Assembly: GCA_028564925.1 (NCBI GenBank)
Contig: CM053026.1
Coordinates: 641,553,967 to 641,617,966, forward strand
DNA length: 64,000 nt
Reading direction: 5' to 3'
From: Lithobates sylvaticus
Taxonomy: Eukaryota > Chordata > Amphibia > Anura > Ranidae
Of the stretch, positions 19,806 to 31,393 are shown one piece after another; position 1 is the stretch's first letter; every line of letters starts with the position of its first letter. The notes below the pieces were generated by a model. It saw nothing but the letters and a program-made list of their open reading frames with translations, searched no databases and was not told the DNA's origin. The position numbers and the translations under genes are program-made.

Positions 19806-20960
19806 TAGTGGTGCATTGAAATTAATATTCCGGTGCCGAAACTCAAAATTCACAATGCGCTTGGCCGTAAACCAAAACCAAAAAATTTGTTTTTTTTAAT
19901 TAAAGTGGCTGACATTTTTGCATTGAATTCAGAGGGATTCGATTTTTGTATTGAAGTCAGTGGGACACAGCATGCCATTATCGACCCCCTTTTTAAAAAA
20001 ATGTATATTGGCAACCCTATTTTTGGATGATATACCAGTACTTCCCTGGCGGATATCGCTCCAGAACCGTAAGTGGTTAAATCATTGTCACTTCTGGCTT
20101 CATTCAGTGCAGAGGAGATCGGGGAATGGGTGTTCCTTGATCTTATCTTGCTTAGGTGCCAGTGGATTAGGGTCTGTTAAGAGCGGGAGAGCCTGGTACC
20201 TACATGGAAAGGGTATGTGACGCCTGCATTGTAAAATTGGTGGCTATATAGCTACCGGATCACTTCTACCTTACAGCCGAAAGCCAGCTGAGGAAAATAG
20301 GCTGATGGTTGCTTTTGCAGCCTTAAGTTTGTGCCTTATGCTGTGCCACTCATGAGGCCAGTTGAGGTAGCTGTCCACATCAGCTGCACTGTTCTTGGTG
20401 TGTGGGCATCTTCAGTGACACAAAGCCTGTTACAAGTGCAGATTCTGCGTCGAGTACAGCACTGCTGGTCAATACACCACAGAGCTGACTGCTTGTGTCT
20501 GGATACACACACACCACTACTGCCTGAGGTAGCCATCTTTGCCCCGTGGAGGGGGATTGAAGCACAGGGGTGGTGGAAAAAATGGCCACCTCCACTGTTG
20601 CACAGCAAGAAAGGTTACCCACGGATGATTAGTAGGCATTTATTGAGCATCAGAGCTTGCTGGTGTGAGGGTGGCCAAGCACACTTTTGATGTCTGTACT
20701 GCTAGGCTTAGCCTACTGTTTGTTTATTGGTGATTGAAGCCCAACTCCAGGAATAATTAAAAAAAAATCTACCCTTGCAGTAGGCCCCCACACTGCACGT
20801 GTTAAATGCTTGTAATGTCTAGGGTGGCTGGAATAAGGAAAACTATTTTATTCCTAGCTGTAGCAGGGTCCCTTCAGTAGTGTGACTGGTCCAACACTGT
20901 CTCTCCTGTAAGCCACTTAGAGGAAGCAGGAGGACACACTTCTGTCTCCTCAATGTACAG
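19806..20960 (+). other. pcm1 intron 1 stretch, no gene seen
   Basis: It begins with TAGTGGTGCATTGAAATT, a likely left end of another hAT element with no right end found. The rest, including overlapping short frames at 20,331-20,690, shows no domain or splice-supported exon. Confidence 0.4.
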
Positions 20961-20967
20961 TACATGG

Positions 20968-21434
20968 TTAAAGCGGAGTTCCACTTAAAAATGGAACTCC
21001 AGCTTTAACCACTCCTCACCCCCTTACATGCCACATTTGGCATGTAATTTTTTTTGGGGGGGGAGTGGGGGCTTCATTAGGAGGGGGACTTCCTGTCCCA
21101 CCTCCTCCTTCCGCCCAGTAACCGCCTAGGCGACTCCTCCCTCTAGGCGATCTCCTGGGACACGTGACAGGTCCCAGGAGATCGCCTATCCACTCCGGGA
21201 GCGCAGCGCGGCTCGCGCATGCGCCGTGCGTGCCCGGCCGTGAAGAGGAAAGCTGTCACGGCCGGGTGCCCAGAGTGGAAATGGCGGCGCCGACGAAGAG
21301 GAGGGGGAGAGGAGCGACACCCCGTTCGGCCGCATCGCTGGACCGTGGAACAGGTAAGTGTCATTTTTTTTAAAAGTCAGCAACTACACTTTTTGTAGCT
21401 GCTGACTTTTAAAATGCCTGGAACTCCCCTTTAA
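20968..21434. mobile_element. Complete TTAA-flanked MITE (467 bp) with NRF1-like site
   Basis: TTAA at 20,968-20,971 and 21,431-21,434 bracket inverted ends AGCGGAGTTCCA and TGGAACTCCCCT. The core contains GGCTCGCGCATGCGCCGTG (21,210-21,228) and a perfect snap-back AAAAGTCAGCAACTACA...TGTAGCTGCTGACTTTT (21,373-21,412). It is the best-preserved copy of its family in the window. Kolobok/T2 assignment is inferred from the target site. Confidence 0.8.
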
Positions 21435-21984
21435 TAGCCCTGTGTTGTACATGATGGTCCTGAAGGAGAGAATGCACACAGAATAGAGGAGAGCGCCAGA
21501 GAGCGGGTGTAAATTAACTAGTATTGCCTGTTCCTGTGCCCCTAGACATAACAAACATGTTACACTTGTAGTGCAGATTTGTATGGGGGAGGGCACTGCA
21601 AGGGTCGTTTTTCTTCTATTTGTAGAGTTGGCCTTTAACTTCCTAACCCCCCCCCCCCCCATATTCACCTTTCCAGCAATACCTTACTGCTACTTCCAGC
21701 CAGTGACTCTGGGAGACAATGACGTAGCTTCTTGCAGCACAATGTGGTTTTAGCTACTGGATGCTACTATGTCTATCCAAATAATAATAATAAAAAAAAA
21801 AAAAAGGTTTTGTCTGGAGTTGAAATTTAACCACTTCACACTTTGATGCTAGCTGCCATAACCCCAGTATTTCTGGGAACGGTGTGGGTTTCTCTTTAAG
21901 CTAAGAGGACATACCAGCTAGGTCAGCTTGGTCTGGTGATATAGGGCCAAATTCAGATTAACAATGGGCAGTGGCACTATCAGT
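21435..21984 (+). other. pcm1 intron 1 stretch, no gene seen
   Basis: It contains a C run at 21,646-21,660, an AAT/A-rich run at 21,780-21,806, and at 21,828 a TTTAACCACTTCACAC left end of the AACCACTTC MITE family without its partner. Confidence 0.45.
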
Positions 21985-22455
21985 AACACTGTTGGCATCT
22001 TTATCCTCAACACAAAACTTAACACAATTATTTATATTACATAGGGCTTATTACACACCAGAGAAACTATTCAGAGAGGAAAAAGGGAAGTCTGGATGGC
22101 CGCACAAAGAGAAACTATTCAAATGGAAAAGTAGGGATATAGCGCAATGTCCTAAATGTAAAGGGACACCTGCTAACCTAATCCATATGCTATGGAGATG
22201 TCCCAAACTCCAACGCTATTGGAATGTGGTGGTATTTACGATTAATATTGTCTTTGGGACCGGCATCTCTCCAGAACCAGGGGGGATGCCTTTTGGGTAT
22301 CCTGGATGAAGGAGAAACCCCGGGGGCATATAGGATTTCAATAATTAGGAGCCTATTTCAGGTTGTTTGTTTTTTGTTATGTGTTGTGGTTGTATGCTTC
22401 TTGTTTGTGTTTTGTATGAGAAAAAAAAAAAAAGAAAATAACAATGAAAAAATGA
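21985..22455 (+). mobile_element. L1-type LINE 3' fragment
   Basis: The frame 22,010-22,309 reads LHRAYYTPEKLF, then CPKCKGTPANLIHMLWRCPK and WNVV, the C-terminal zinc-knuckle region of an L1 ORF2. The usual short hydrophobic tail and an A-rich end (AAAAAAAAAAAAAGAAAATAAC near 22,421) follow. It is 5' truncated, as expected of LINEs. Frame changes occur before the end. Confidence 0.75.
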
Positions 22456-22489
22456 AGTGATTTAAAAGAGAAAAGGGGGGGAAAAAAAT

Positions 22490-24058
22490 ATTTTTGCCGC
22501 AATATCACTTTTATCGGCGGCGGGAGAGGTGCTCACCGGACCAGCTGGTAGCGGCAGAGACTATCGTGTCCTTTCCCGTGGATGCCAGGCAATGACTGAG
22601 GGGAAGATGGTTTCCCCTCGTCTCCATGGCATGGGAGGGTGGATGCGACATCAAACGTCGCTTGCGCTCATAGCTCTCTCTCCTTTTTTTTTAAATTGCA
22701 TTTTAATGAGATCTGAGGTCTTTTTGACCCAGATCTCATATTTAAGAGGTCCTGTCATGCCTTTTTTTTTTATTACAAGGGATGCTTACAATAAGTGACC
22801 CAAAAAATATTTAAAAAAATAAAAACTTGTCAAAATAAAAAAAACTAAAAAAAAAAAAAAATATAATAATATATAATAATTAATATTAATATTAATATTA
22901 ATATTAATATTAATAATATAATAATAAAATAATATTTATAGCGCCCCGTCCCGACGAGCTTGCGCGCAGAAGCGAACGCATACGTGAGTAGCGCCCGCAT
23001 ATGAAAACGGTGTTCAAACCACACGTGAGGTATCGCTGTGATCGTTAGAGCAATAATTCTAGCCCTAGACCTCTGTAACTCAAAACTGGTGTCCTGTAGA
23101 CATTTTTGAACATCCTGTCTCTTGGTCCGGGTGAAGATTTCTCCCATCCAGATAGAAGATCTCTCCTTCCCCTTCCGGATGTCCCGACTGAGAGCTCCTC
23201 CCCCTACAGGACTGAGAGGAGAGACCGCCGACACCGAGCTGGAGGGAGAGCCGACCAGGATTGTATTAGGATTTGGCTGGATATCTGGTTTGCAAACGGA
23301 TCCTAGGACGGGTCTCTCCCCTCCATTCCTGTTTTCATTTGGAGTGTCTCTCTCCTGGAGCTGCCTTTAACCCCATCAGCGCTGGTCCACTGGATACACT
23401 TCAAGCCTATATCCAATGCTGTATTATTTACACTTTCTGGTAAGCCTCCCATTCATCAGGTGGTCGGGATGAAGCACCTTTTACATGTCACAGTGGATGA
23501 ATTTTAGCACGAGCACTGGGGTGTCTTTTTAGAATACGTCTCATCGGTGGACTTTATCTACCCAATGTTTGATGCTTAGTTTGATTTCTCCGGACTAACT
23601 TTCCTTCTATTTGGACTATTCCACATGAGACCAGTTTTTTCTATTGAAATTATGTGATGGTTTGCACTTCATATGCTTTATTTGTTTATGTTTATTCTTT
23701 TTTCATATTGGCGCAGCTTTATTTTATTGTATTTTTGAACATCGCCTATGGAGATTTTTTAAGTGTAAAAGTTTGTCGCCATTCCACGAGCGGGCGCAGT
23801 TTTGAAGCATGACATGTTGGGTATCAATTTACTCGGCGTAACATTATCTTTCACAATATAAAAGAAATTGGGCTAACTTTACTGTTCTATTTTTTAATTC
23901 AATTAATTATTGCAACGACCGCCGTTTTATTTTCTAGGATGTTAGAGAAAAAATATATAATGTTTGGGGGTTCTAAGTAATTTTTTTAGCAAAAAAAATA
24001 AAACATATTTAACTTGTAAACAAGTGTAAAACAGAGGCTCGGGGCTGAAGTAGTTAAT
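22490..24058. repeat. AACCACTTC-family MITE relic with inserted retroposon
   Basis: The order ATTACAAGGGATG, AAGCGCCC..., TGAGATCGC/GTGAGGTATCGC, ATAATTCTAGCCC..., CGCCTATGGAGATTTTTTAAGT, CATGTTGGGTATC, GAAGTAGTTAA matches the copy at 61,126-62,116. The left end is missing. A TAATAT-rich run lies at 22,860-22,935. It is split by the insert at 23,116-23,728. Confidence 0.65.
23116..23728 (+). mobile_element. Retroposon-like insert with 13-bp target duplication
   Basis: ATTTTTGAACATC occurs at about 23,102-23,114 and again at about 23,730-23,743, on each side of sequence absent from the sister copy at 61,790-61,830. A duplication of this length suggests target-primed insertion by LINE machinery. 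The insert starts CTGTCTCTTGGTCCGGG and ends in T-rich sequence. It has no recognisable domain; the family is unknown. Confidence 0.55.
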
Positions 24059-24807
24059 ACAGATTCATTATGTAACAACAATTTTATCCTGTAACATGTT
24101 CCTGTGTTTACCAAGTTATCTTATTACAGAAAGTGACAAACATTGAATACACAGTGGAATTCATTTAGATAGATTTTTGCATTGTACAGTAAATTGGAAG
24201 TGGTGGGTTATCTTGGTTATCAGCCAAAAATAAGCCATGAGGGTAATTATAAGCAGATTTAGATTTTTGCTTCTGATCTGCAGTTTGGAAAGATCTAAAA
24301 TGTAATCTTTGAATTTTGCACTGGATTTTATGAGGCAGTGTACAATTGTATTTGTTGCTGCATTGCTTTGTGTTTCAGTAAATGTAGCATGTCTCATTCT
24401 GTTAACGTGTATGTAAAACCTAACGTGTATGGCCTGGTAAATATACCAGTGGAAACATTTTGTTACAGTATATCTGTTCAGAAAATAAGAGTTGTCCAGT
24501 GCTCACTTTTCTTCCTGGCATTACAGAATTTTTAGACTTTGTTGTAGAGATGGGTAGTGGCAAAAAAAACCTGGGCAGAACTTACAACATAAAAATGCTG
24601 TGTGTTGTCAGCTTAGAACAGGACATAAGCTGCCCATGGTTCATTTTTTTTTTTTTTTCATTCAGTCAGCGGGCTGAAAAACTGAACTGATTGCCTTATC
24701 CACACATTCAATGAGCAAGCGGGAATCCTCAATGCGTTTTTATTGTTTTCTGACAGCTGGGAGACTTCCCCGCCTCTCTGCCATCAGAATATAGAGATCG
24801 AAAATAG
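24059..24807 (+). other. pcm1 intron 1 stretch, no feature seen
   Basis: AT-rich unique-looking sequence without repeats, splice-supported exons or domain-bearing frames. It has a T run at 24,643-24,658. Confidence 0.5.
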
Positions 24808-26807
24808 GATTTTTATAACCGCTTACCTGTAAAATCCTTTTCTTGGAGTACACCACGGGACACAGAGCCATAGTAGTTACTATGTGGGTTATAGGCCACC
24901 TTCAGGTGATGGACACTGGCACACACTAAGACCCCTTTCACATGGACGGACCGTCTATCTGTTTTTCTTCCATCTGTCAACGGACGACAATGCATTCCTA
25001 TGGGCAAACGGATAACCATTCGTTAACCTCTGTATCCGTTTTTATCCATTTTTTTTAAATGTAAAAAGCTACGTCCAGATCCGTCAAAACTGATATTAAC
25101 GGACAATATCCGTTAAGATCCGTTTTGAAGGAATAATTTTTTGTTTATCTGTATGGGAGGAGCAATGCTTTCTGGGTAATCGGATCAAAACTGATACGAA
25201 AACGGATATTAACGGAACGGAAGATGGATGAAGCAACAGATAAGAATTGATACGCTTTTAACGTGGCTAAACTGATGGTGCCCGTGTGAAAGGGGCCTAA
25301 GACAGGAAGTTCACTCCCTATATAACCCCTCCCACAACTGGGAGTACCTCAGTTTTGTAACAAAGCAATATACGTGTATTAGAAGAGGGGATGGACCTCT
25401 GTGTCCCGTGATGTACTCCAAGAAAAGGATTTTACATGTAAGATGTTATAAAAATCTTATTTTCTTTATCGCACATCACAGGACACAGAGCCATGGTAGT
25501 TACTATGCGGGATGTCCTAGAGCAATGCCAACTGAGGGGAGGGAGACACAACAAAAGTAGGGCAACCATGAGATTAGAGGACTTATACTGATTCCTGCAG
25601 CACACTACGCCCAAAGGCAATATCCTCACGCCCTTTTACATCCACCTGATAGAATCTCGTAAATGTATGGACTGAAGACCTAGTTGCGGCCTTACAGATT
25701 TGAGCCATGGATACACTGCCCACGAAGCACTAACAGCCCTAGTGGAGTGCGCTTTGATTTGAGTGGGTGGAATTTTCCTCTTCAAACCATAAGCTTGGAA
25801 AATTACTTGCCAAATCCATTTTGAAATGGTAGATTTTGATGCTGCCTGTCCTCTTTTAGGACCGTCTGGCAACATGAATCTGCCTTCATGTAGACTGACT
25901 GCTCTCACCACATCCAGAGAATGTAGTGACTTCTCTTCCGTAGAACAGGGTTCTGTAAAAAATGAAGGTACAATATCCTGGTTTAAATGAAAACCTGACA
26001 CTACCTTCGGTAGAAAGTTAGGATGAGGACGCAATACCACCTTATCCTTGTGAATAATTAAATGTGGCTCTTTACAAGAAAGAGCAGCCAACTCTAATAC
26101 CCTTCTTGCAGAAGATATGGCTACCAGAAAAATGTGTTTCCTTGTGAAAAGGACCAAGGGAATATGCTGTATAGGCTGAAAAGGCTGTTTCTGCAATGCC
26201 GACAGAACTAAATTCAAGTCCCAAGTGTTCAGGGGTGACCTAACCGGAGGATTAAGCCGTGTTACCCCCTGAATAAAGCTACGAACCAGAGAATGCGAAG
26301 CAAGTGGTAGTTGAAATACCGACACGGCCCAGACCTGGCCAGCTTCATTTCTAACCCCATCTGCAGAAAGTCAAGGATTCTACCTCTGACATACTTCCTG
26401 GGGTGCCAACCCCTGGATTCACACCAGGAGACATATGCCTTCCAGACTCTATACTATGATTCTGGAGGCCGGCTTCCTTGCATTAATCAAGGTAGAAACC
26501 ACTGAACCTGAGTCCATGATTTACCTCCCCTGCTGACCACAGCCTGATGCACAAATGCAGAGGTACTATCAGAAGAAATTGCACCCACTGCTTGAGCAAA
26601 TAGTCCAGCAACTGCCATTAGTGCCTATTAGTGGCCAACACCGAAGACACTGGGAAAAAAACTGAGGTACTCCCAGTAGTGGGAGGGGTTATATAGGGAG
26701 TGAACTTCCTCTCTTGGGGCGTGCCACTGTCCTTCACCTGAAGGTGGCCCATAACCCACATAGTAACTACTATGGCTCTTTGTCCCGTGATGTACGATAA
26801 AGAAACC
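24808..26807 (-). mobile_element. DIRS-type retrotransposon, broken copy (fossil)
   Basis: It has inverted terminal repeats (CATAGTAGTTACTATGTGGG near 24,869 and its counterpart near 26,755). An internal complementary region at about 25,381-25,490 combines the outer sequences of both ends, and a minus-strand tyrosine recombinase part lies at 25,636-26,325 (HIFLVAISSARRVLELAAL; KAHSTRAVSASWA). Gag and reverse transcriptase parts are absent. It is broken. A Harbinger-like MITE lies inside the left terminal repeat at 24,930-25,297. It belongs to a different DIRS subfamily from 33,020-38,427, as the terminal repeats differ. Confidence 0.85.
24930..25297. mobile_element. Harbinger-like MITE in the DIRS terminal repeat, TSD TAA
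   Basis: The ends GACCCCTTTCACATGGACGG and GTGTGAAAGGGGCC are flanked by TAA at 24,927-24,929 and 25,298-25,300. The DIRS sequence resumes as GACAGGAAGTTCACTCC, which matches the other terminal repeat, so the insertion is unambiguous. The interior has GGATA/ATCCGT repeats. Confidence 0.9.
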
Positions 26808-27690
26808 CTGACTGCAGTACTAGACATCCACGATTGTATTTAAATCCAAATCATTTCGTCTGGATTTGTGATTGTACATGGGAAATCATTTTGCTTAGAC
26901 TTGCTATATTCTGACTGAATCTGATGGAGGAATAAAGCTGGCCAGAGATGGGTAGAATTTACTAACTTAAATTGTTAGGAAAAGAATGTCCTAAGAAGGA
27001 TTGTTTTGTTTTTCTAATCATTAGTGGGTCAAATAGATTGTTTGTTTTTCAACCGTAGTGATGAGAAAATTCAAAGGAGCAGGATGGAAAATGTTCTCAT
27101 ATGTACGAACTTCAAAAGCTGGCCATATGAGGATCTAAATACAGCCAGTTCAGCAGAGACCGTCTGAATTTTGATCCATGAATTGACTTGTGTATAACCA
27201 GCCTGCTGAAAAGTTCTCTTGATCAGCTCCGCCGGCTATAGCCCACTGTGCAGATGCAATAGCTCAACAGGAGTCCCCCCCCCCCCCCCCCCCTATCCAC
27301 TTTGAGTGGGTGGATGGGGGATTCAAGTGATTTTCTTTTGTTCAACCACCTGGTCAGCCTGGCTTCTTTCACACAGGCTGAATCTGTTTTTTTTTTTGTT
27401 TCCTTCTTAGTATTGGCTCCATCCTCTGATCCCCTGTATGAGAGGTCCATGTCCGTTCCGCTTATGCAGAGCTCATGCTTCCCTATGGGCTGTCAGATGT
27501 AAACGGACTTGCTGTATGTTTACACATTACTGCCAGATGTGTTGGGTTTTGCTGGATTGGATCAGAGGGAGCTGGGTGTAAATGGACACAAGTCTGTCTG
27601 CCCACAGAGGACAATGAAGGGTCTGATCGGGTCCACTTGGAAAACGGACAGGCAGACCCGATCAGACCTTGTGTGTGAATAGGGCCTTAC
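26808..27690 (+). other. pcm1 intron 1 stretch, mostly unannotated
   Basis: A C run lies at 27,276-27,292. The part from about 27,359 (GGCTTCTTTCACACAGGCTG) to 27,687 (TTGTGTGTGAATAGGGCC) has Harbinger-like inverted ends and may be a decayed MITE. No coding sequence is recognised. Confidence 0.4.
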
Positions 27691-29030
27691 AGTATATGTG
27701 GTTTTCGTTTGGTAAAGTCCATTCATTCTAAAATCAAACATTAAAAGCAAACAAAATCCTTCAAACATCCGAATGTTGTGAGAATTTAGTAGGAAATTCT
27801 ATGTCTATGGCCAGCTTATCCTTGTAGATATCTCTGGTGGGTTACCCTGTGGTGCACACCGAGTCATTTGTCATTCGGCCCCAGAGACATGGAAGGGAAT
27901 ATATGATGACTGCCTTGAGATTGGTGAGTTCGGGTGGCAGTGTGCGTCCCTCTAGCAGAGTGTAGTGCGTGTATGTGGATAGACGTCTATCTATCTCTGA
28001 TAAGAATCTTCTCAGTTGCGGGCTGTGTGATCAGCGGGCGGATAACGATCCAGTTCCTAATGTGACTGTTGTGTACTGATGATGATGGCAGGTTTGGCGT
28101 CCCCTGGTGGCGGCTAATGGCGGTGTATTGGCGCGGACTGTGTGCACGGTGGCGGGATGGCTCGTTATTGTCAGCCCGGCCCCCTGGCGGAGATTCTCCT
28201 CCCCATATCGTACATTCCTCTGCATCGCTGCGAACTGGTCGATGTTTGATTGCGGGGGATTGTCGCGCTGAGCCCGGCGATCTCTGGTAGGTTTGGTGAT
28301 GAGGGTACACGGACCCGTAGCTAGCAACGATCGCTTGTCATAGATCTATACTGCCTCATGTGTTCCTTTGTGGCGCCTGTCTGCTCTGCCTTGGCTTGCT
28401 CCGTATTCCTGTCTTTCTGCTGACCTATTAAACCGGTAGTCTGGCCCTGCCGTCCAGAATAGCACTAATTTAGGAGCTTCTTGTGTGTATTTTATTTCTG
28501 ATCTCTATGGAAAAAGAGTTGGGATGACGGGTATTGTTGCTGTGGAGACTGTAAACACTTCATACCTCCATACTGTGGGGAGGGAGGGGCTAAAGGCTCA
28601 GAAAATAATCACCTCTCATCCTCGGCATTCTTTTCCTCCTTTAATCAATGTCTACCTGAAACGGGCAGGTTTGTTATATTGTGCTTGGTAATCGTGGGGT
28701 CCTAGTCAAAGTAGCACAGCATAGATGTGTATGCTTATGGCTTAGATAGTAGTGGTTTGTTCATCCCTCCTCTGTTCATCTGCTGACAAGAAATGAAAAC
28801 ACTTCATATGCATCTTGTGCAACTGATTTGTACTTGTTTAGCTATTCCCTATTGGTTTGCTTATTTGTCTTCTCCACCTTTTGTAAACAGTAATTCTAGA
28901 GATGACTATACTTATCGAAAATATTTATATTGTCTTGAATATATACCTGCCGCTGTTTCCATTCGAAATAAAATGAGCGTGATAATGTTTTATATTATGT
29001 AGTAATCTAATTGAGAAATATATCTTCTCT
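27691..29030 (+). other. pcm1 intron 1 stretch, GC-rich block then AT-rich sequence
   Basis: At 28,015-28,330 GC content is locally high with several CpGs, and frames on both strands are open, but there is no domain and no clear splice logic. The rest is AT-rich without recognisable elements. It ends in an A run at 29,032-29,055. Confidence 0.4.
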
Positions 29031-29094
29031 AAAAAAAAAAAAAAAAAAAAAAAAAGTATATGTCTGTGTAAAGTACAGATAACAAAACAAGATT

Positions 29095-29690
29095 TTTACG
29101 TATCAAAGGGTAAGCTCACCCCAAGGTATTTTCTCTTCAGGTGGATTCTGGTGATATGCTCTACCCATCCATTGGGCCTGTCATAATGGATATGATTTTT
29201 TGGCTTTTTTAGTATGTGTTTGAGGCTCGGTTGTACCATGCGGAAACCCTGCGAATCTGCTGCGGCTTCCCACATTGCTCTTGACTTGCACAGCAGTTCA
29301 CACTTCCATATGCAAACTGCCATGAGTGTAATGCATTGTTAAAGACACCCTTATTTCAGCTTGCATATCGCACTGTGAACTGACAGTTCAGACGTGGATC
29401 GGATCGCATGGGTGTGCACAACCATGCGGGCCAAAAAAAAGGTCCTGTGCGAGTTAGGTTCTGAATGCGATGCAATTTCAGCCATACTAGCTGTGGCTGA
29501 AATCGCATTGCATGTGATTTGCGGTGCAAATCGCATGCAACATTGCAGAGCACGCTGGTGTGAACCAGCACTTCGATTGCATGATCGGATTAAAACTATT
29601 TAGTATTTTTTGGCTTTGTAATGGCTGTAGTGGATAATAAAAAATTTAAACTCGTGCTGAATGGTGAAAAAGAAAACGAAAGCAGCTGCC
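29095..29690 (+). other. pcm1 intron 1, probable decayed MITE
   Basis: The stretch 29,350-29,575 has scattered inverted motifs (GCACTGTGAACTGACAG; CTGGTGTGAACCAGCAC; ATCGCATGC). These resemble the CACACC-ended MITE at 48,998-50,245, but no clean ends or duplication are present. Confidence 0.35.
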
Positions 29691-29718
29691 ACACACAAAG
29701 TGCTACTCACTAGAAATG

Positions 29719-29931
29719 TACCGTTTGAAACGTCAGTGCCACCGGAAATACATCAATTGAAGTATTTCCGGTGGCATTGACGTAATTTCCTGCTCCTTGG
29801 AACGCACTTCCTGGAACGTACGCCGTGAGCAGCGTCCGGATCCATCTCTAATCCCTTTACATGCCTGTTTTTTATCAACTATTTTTCAAGTACCCATTTG
29901 TATATGGAATAAATCCCCTTTCAAACGGTAC
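29719..29931. repeat. Snap-back repeat with GTACCGTTTGAAA inverted ends
   Basis: The outer motif GTACCGTTTGAAA (29,719-29,731) is mirrored by TTTCAAACGGTAC (29,919-29,931). Inside, 29,730-29,751 and 29,762-29,783 form a 22-bp hairpin (arm ACGTCAGTGCCACCGGAAAT...) with one mismatch and a 10-base loop. It is probably a small foldback MITE; the family is unknown. Confidence 0.6.
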
Positions 29932-29934
29932 TTT

Positions 29935-30325
29935 TTTTTATCCTTTTTTGGTGCCTGTATAATGCACTGTATAAATGTCACTGGCAGGGAAGGGGTTAAC
30001 ACTAGGGGGTGATCGAGGTGTTAATTATGTTCCTAGGGAGGGGATTCACAAGGGGAGGTCACCGATCGGTGTTCCTCTGTACTGGGAACACACCATCGGT
30101 CTCCTTTCCTCTGACAGGACCTGAATCTGTGTGTTTACACACAGATCCACGGTCCTGTTGCGATACCGGGCAATCGCTGGTGCCTGATGGACATTGCGGC
30201 TGCCAGGCACACGCATCGAGTCCCCAGTGACACGATGGCCACGCGCGATTGCTGGTGGCACGCGCCCCCTGGTGGGCCGAAAAGGCTAGGCCGTCATATG
30301 AGAGTCTGTGGTCGGCAAGCAGTTA
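29935..30325. repeat. Right part of an AACCACTTC-family MITE
   Basis: AATGTCACTGGCAGGGAAGGGGTTAACAC..., a GATCGGTGTTCC block and the closing GGTCGGCAAGCAGTTAA match the layout of 52,740-53,099 (AGTGAAGGGGTTAACCAGGG...GGTCGGGAAGTGGTTAA). The left end is missing. Confidence 0.6.
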
Positions 30326-31171
30326 AAGTAGGCCTAAACTCAATATTAGTTTAGATTCACTAACTTTATTCTGGTGAGCATCATCACCAAAGCAGAAGGT
30401 AATGGGGTTGTCTCCGCTGAAGGAGGTGAAGGTAAATCATCCAAATAGGACAAATATTCCAGTGACATCTGTCTTAAGATGGATAACTCTCTAGCCTTGG
30501 GGAGATTCCGTTTTGCTTTTTTTGTCTCTAGGACAGGAATTGAAGGGAAAACCCCCAACAAGAAAACGGCCAAAAAAAAAATCTTATTAGTTTTATCCTT
30601 TCTCCGCTCTATCCAAAAATAGTTTAGATCTTTTTAAGTCAGATCCTTCAAACTTTCTAAACAAACGGCCCTAGTTTACTGTTCTTCCAGTGGTTGTAAT
30701 AGTAAAATGTGTTTTTACCTGAACACACTCTCTGCATTAAAGTAAAAAATCCTTTCAATGTCGGCTCCTCTAAGCCCCCCAAAATACTTACCTGAGGCCG
30801 ATCTTGATCCAGACATACACAGCGCTCTCTTCTCTCCCCTCTCTCATAGGAATCTTGAGTGAGCATGGGGTACCCTGCGTCAGTAGTCGCACACAGTGTG
30901 GCTCACGATCAAGCCCACCTGAGTGCCCCCATAATAAGCATAACGGCTTGCTATGGGGGCACTCAGAACAGGAAAAAGCCAAGACCACCAGCAGGGAACC
31001 CAAAAGTGGAGGATCAGGGCTGCTCTGTTCAAAACCATTGCACAGAGCAGGTAAGTATGAAATGGTGCCTCATCTTTGCTACCAGAGGGAGAAATAATGC
31101 CCCAAGGGCCAAATAAAGGCAAACAAAGGGCTGCTTTTAGCCTGCTGGCCGCAGTTTAGAGTTTGCTGTTG
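30326..31171 (+). repeat. Two pieces of TTAAAG-type repeats
   Basis: TTAAAGTAGGCCTAAACTC at 30,323 looks like a T2/Kolobok-type left end. The block 30,720-31,075 shares CTCTGCATTAAAGTAAAA, CTTACCTGAGGCCGATC, GCCCCCATA...GC and AACCATTGCACAGAGCAGGTAAGTAT with 42,660-42,990, 47,005-47,145 and 54,930-55,225. It is therefore a dispersed family. Its paired CTCTGTGCAA...TTGCACAGAG motif forms a hairpin. No gene. Confidence 0.55.
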
Positions 31172-31393
31172 TTAAAGCGGAAGTTATCCCATTCATAAAA
31201 CAGTGTCATTTGCGGCATGTGTCGGCAATGTAATACTCCCATTGGTTGTGCTCTCAACCAAACTGTCAAACTATCCAATGGCTGGTGTCATAACGGATCG
31301 CATGTGCAGCATCATGGCAGTTGTAGATTAAATGGAGGCAAAGATGGCAGCTTCCTTGGCTGAAAACGATAGGGGGTTTTACTTTCACTTTAA
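31172..31393. mobile_element. TTAA-flanked MITE, 222 bp
   Basis: TTAA at 31,172-31,175 and 31,390-31,393 bracket AGCGGAAGT and ACTTTCACT, weakly inverted ends. It ends about 105 bp before pcm1 exon 2. Family assignment rests on the target site and on the AAAGCGGA start. Confidence 0.55.

Noticed and set aside
28015-28330. Alternative pcm1 promoter or exon in a GC-rich block
   Set aside because: CpG enrichment is modest, and there is no matching start motif or splice donor that joins exon 2 convincingly.
29730-29783. microRNA hairpin
   Set aside because: The fold is good, but nested inverted ends point to a foldback repeat. No seed family is recognised and no expression data are available.
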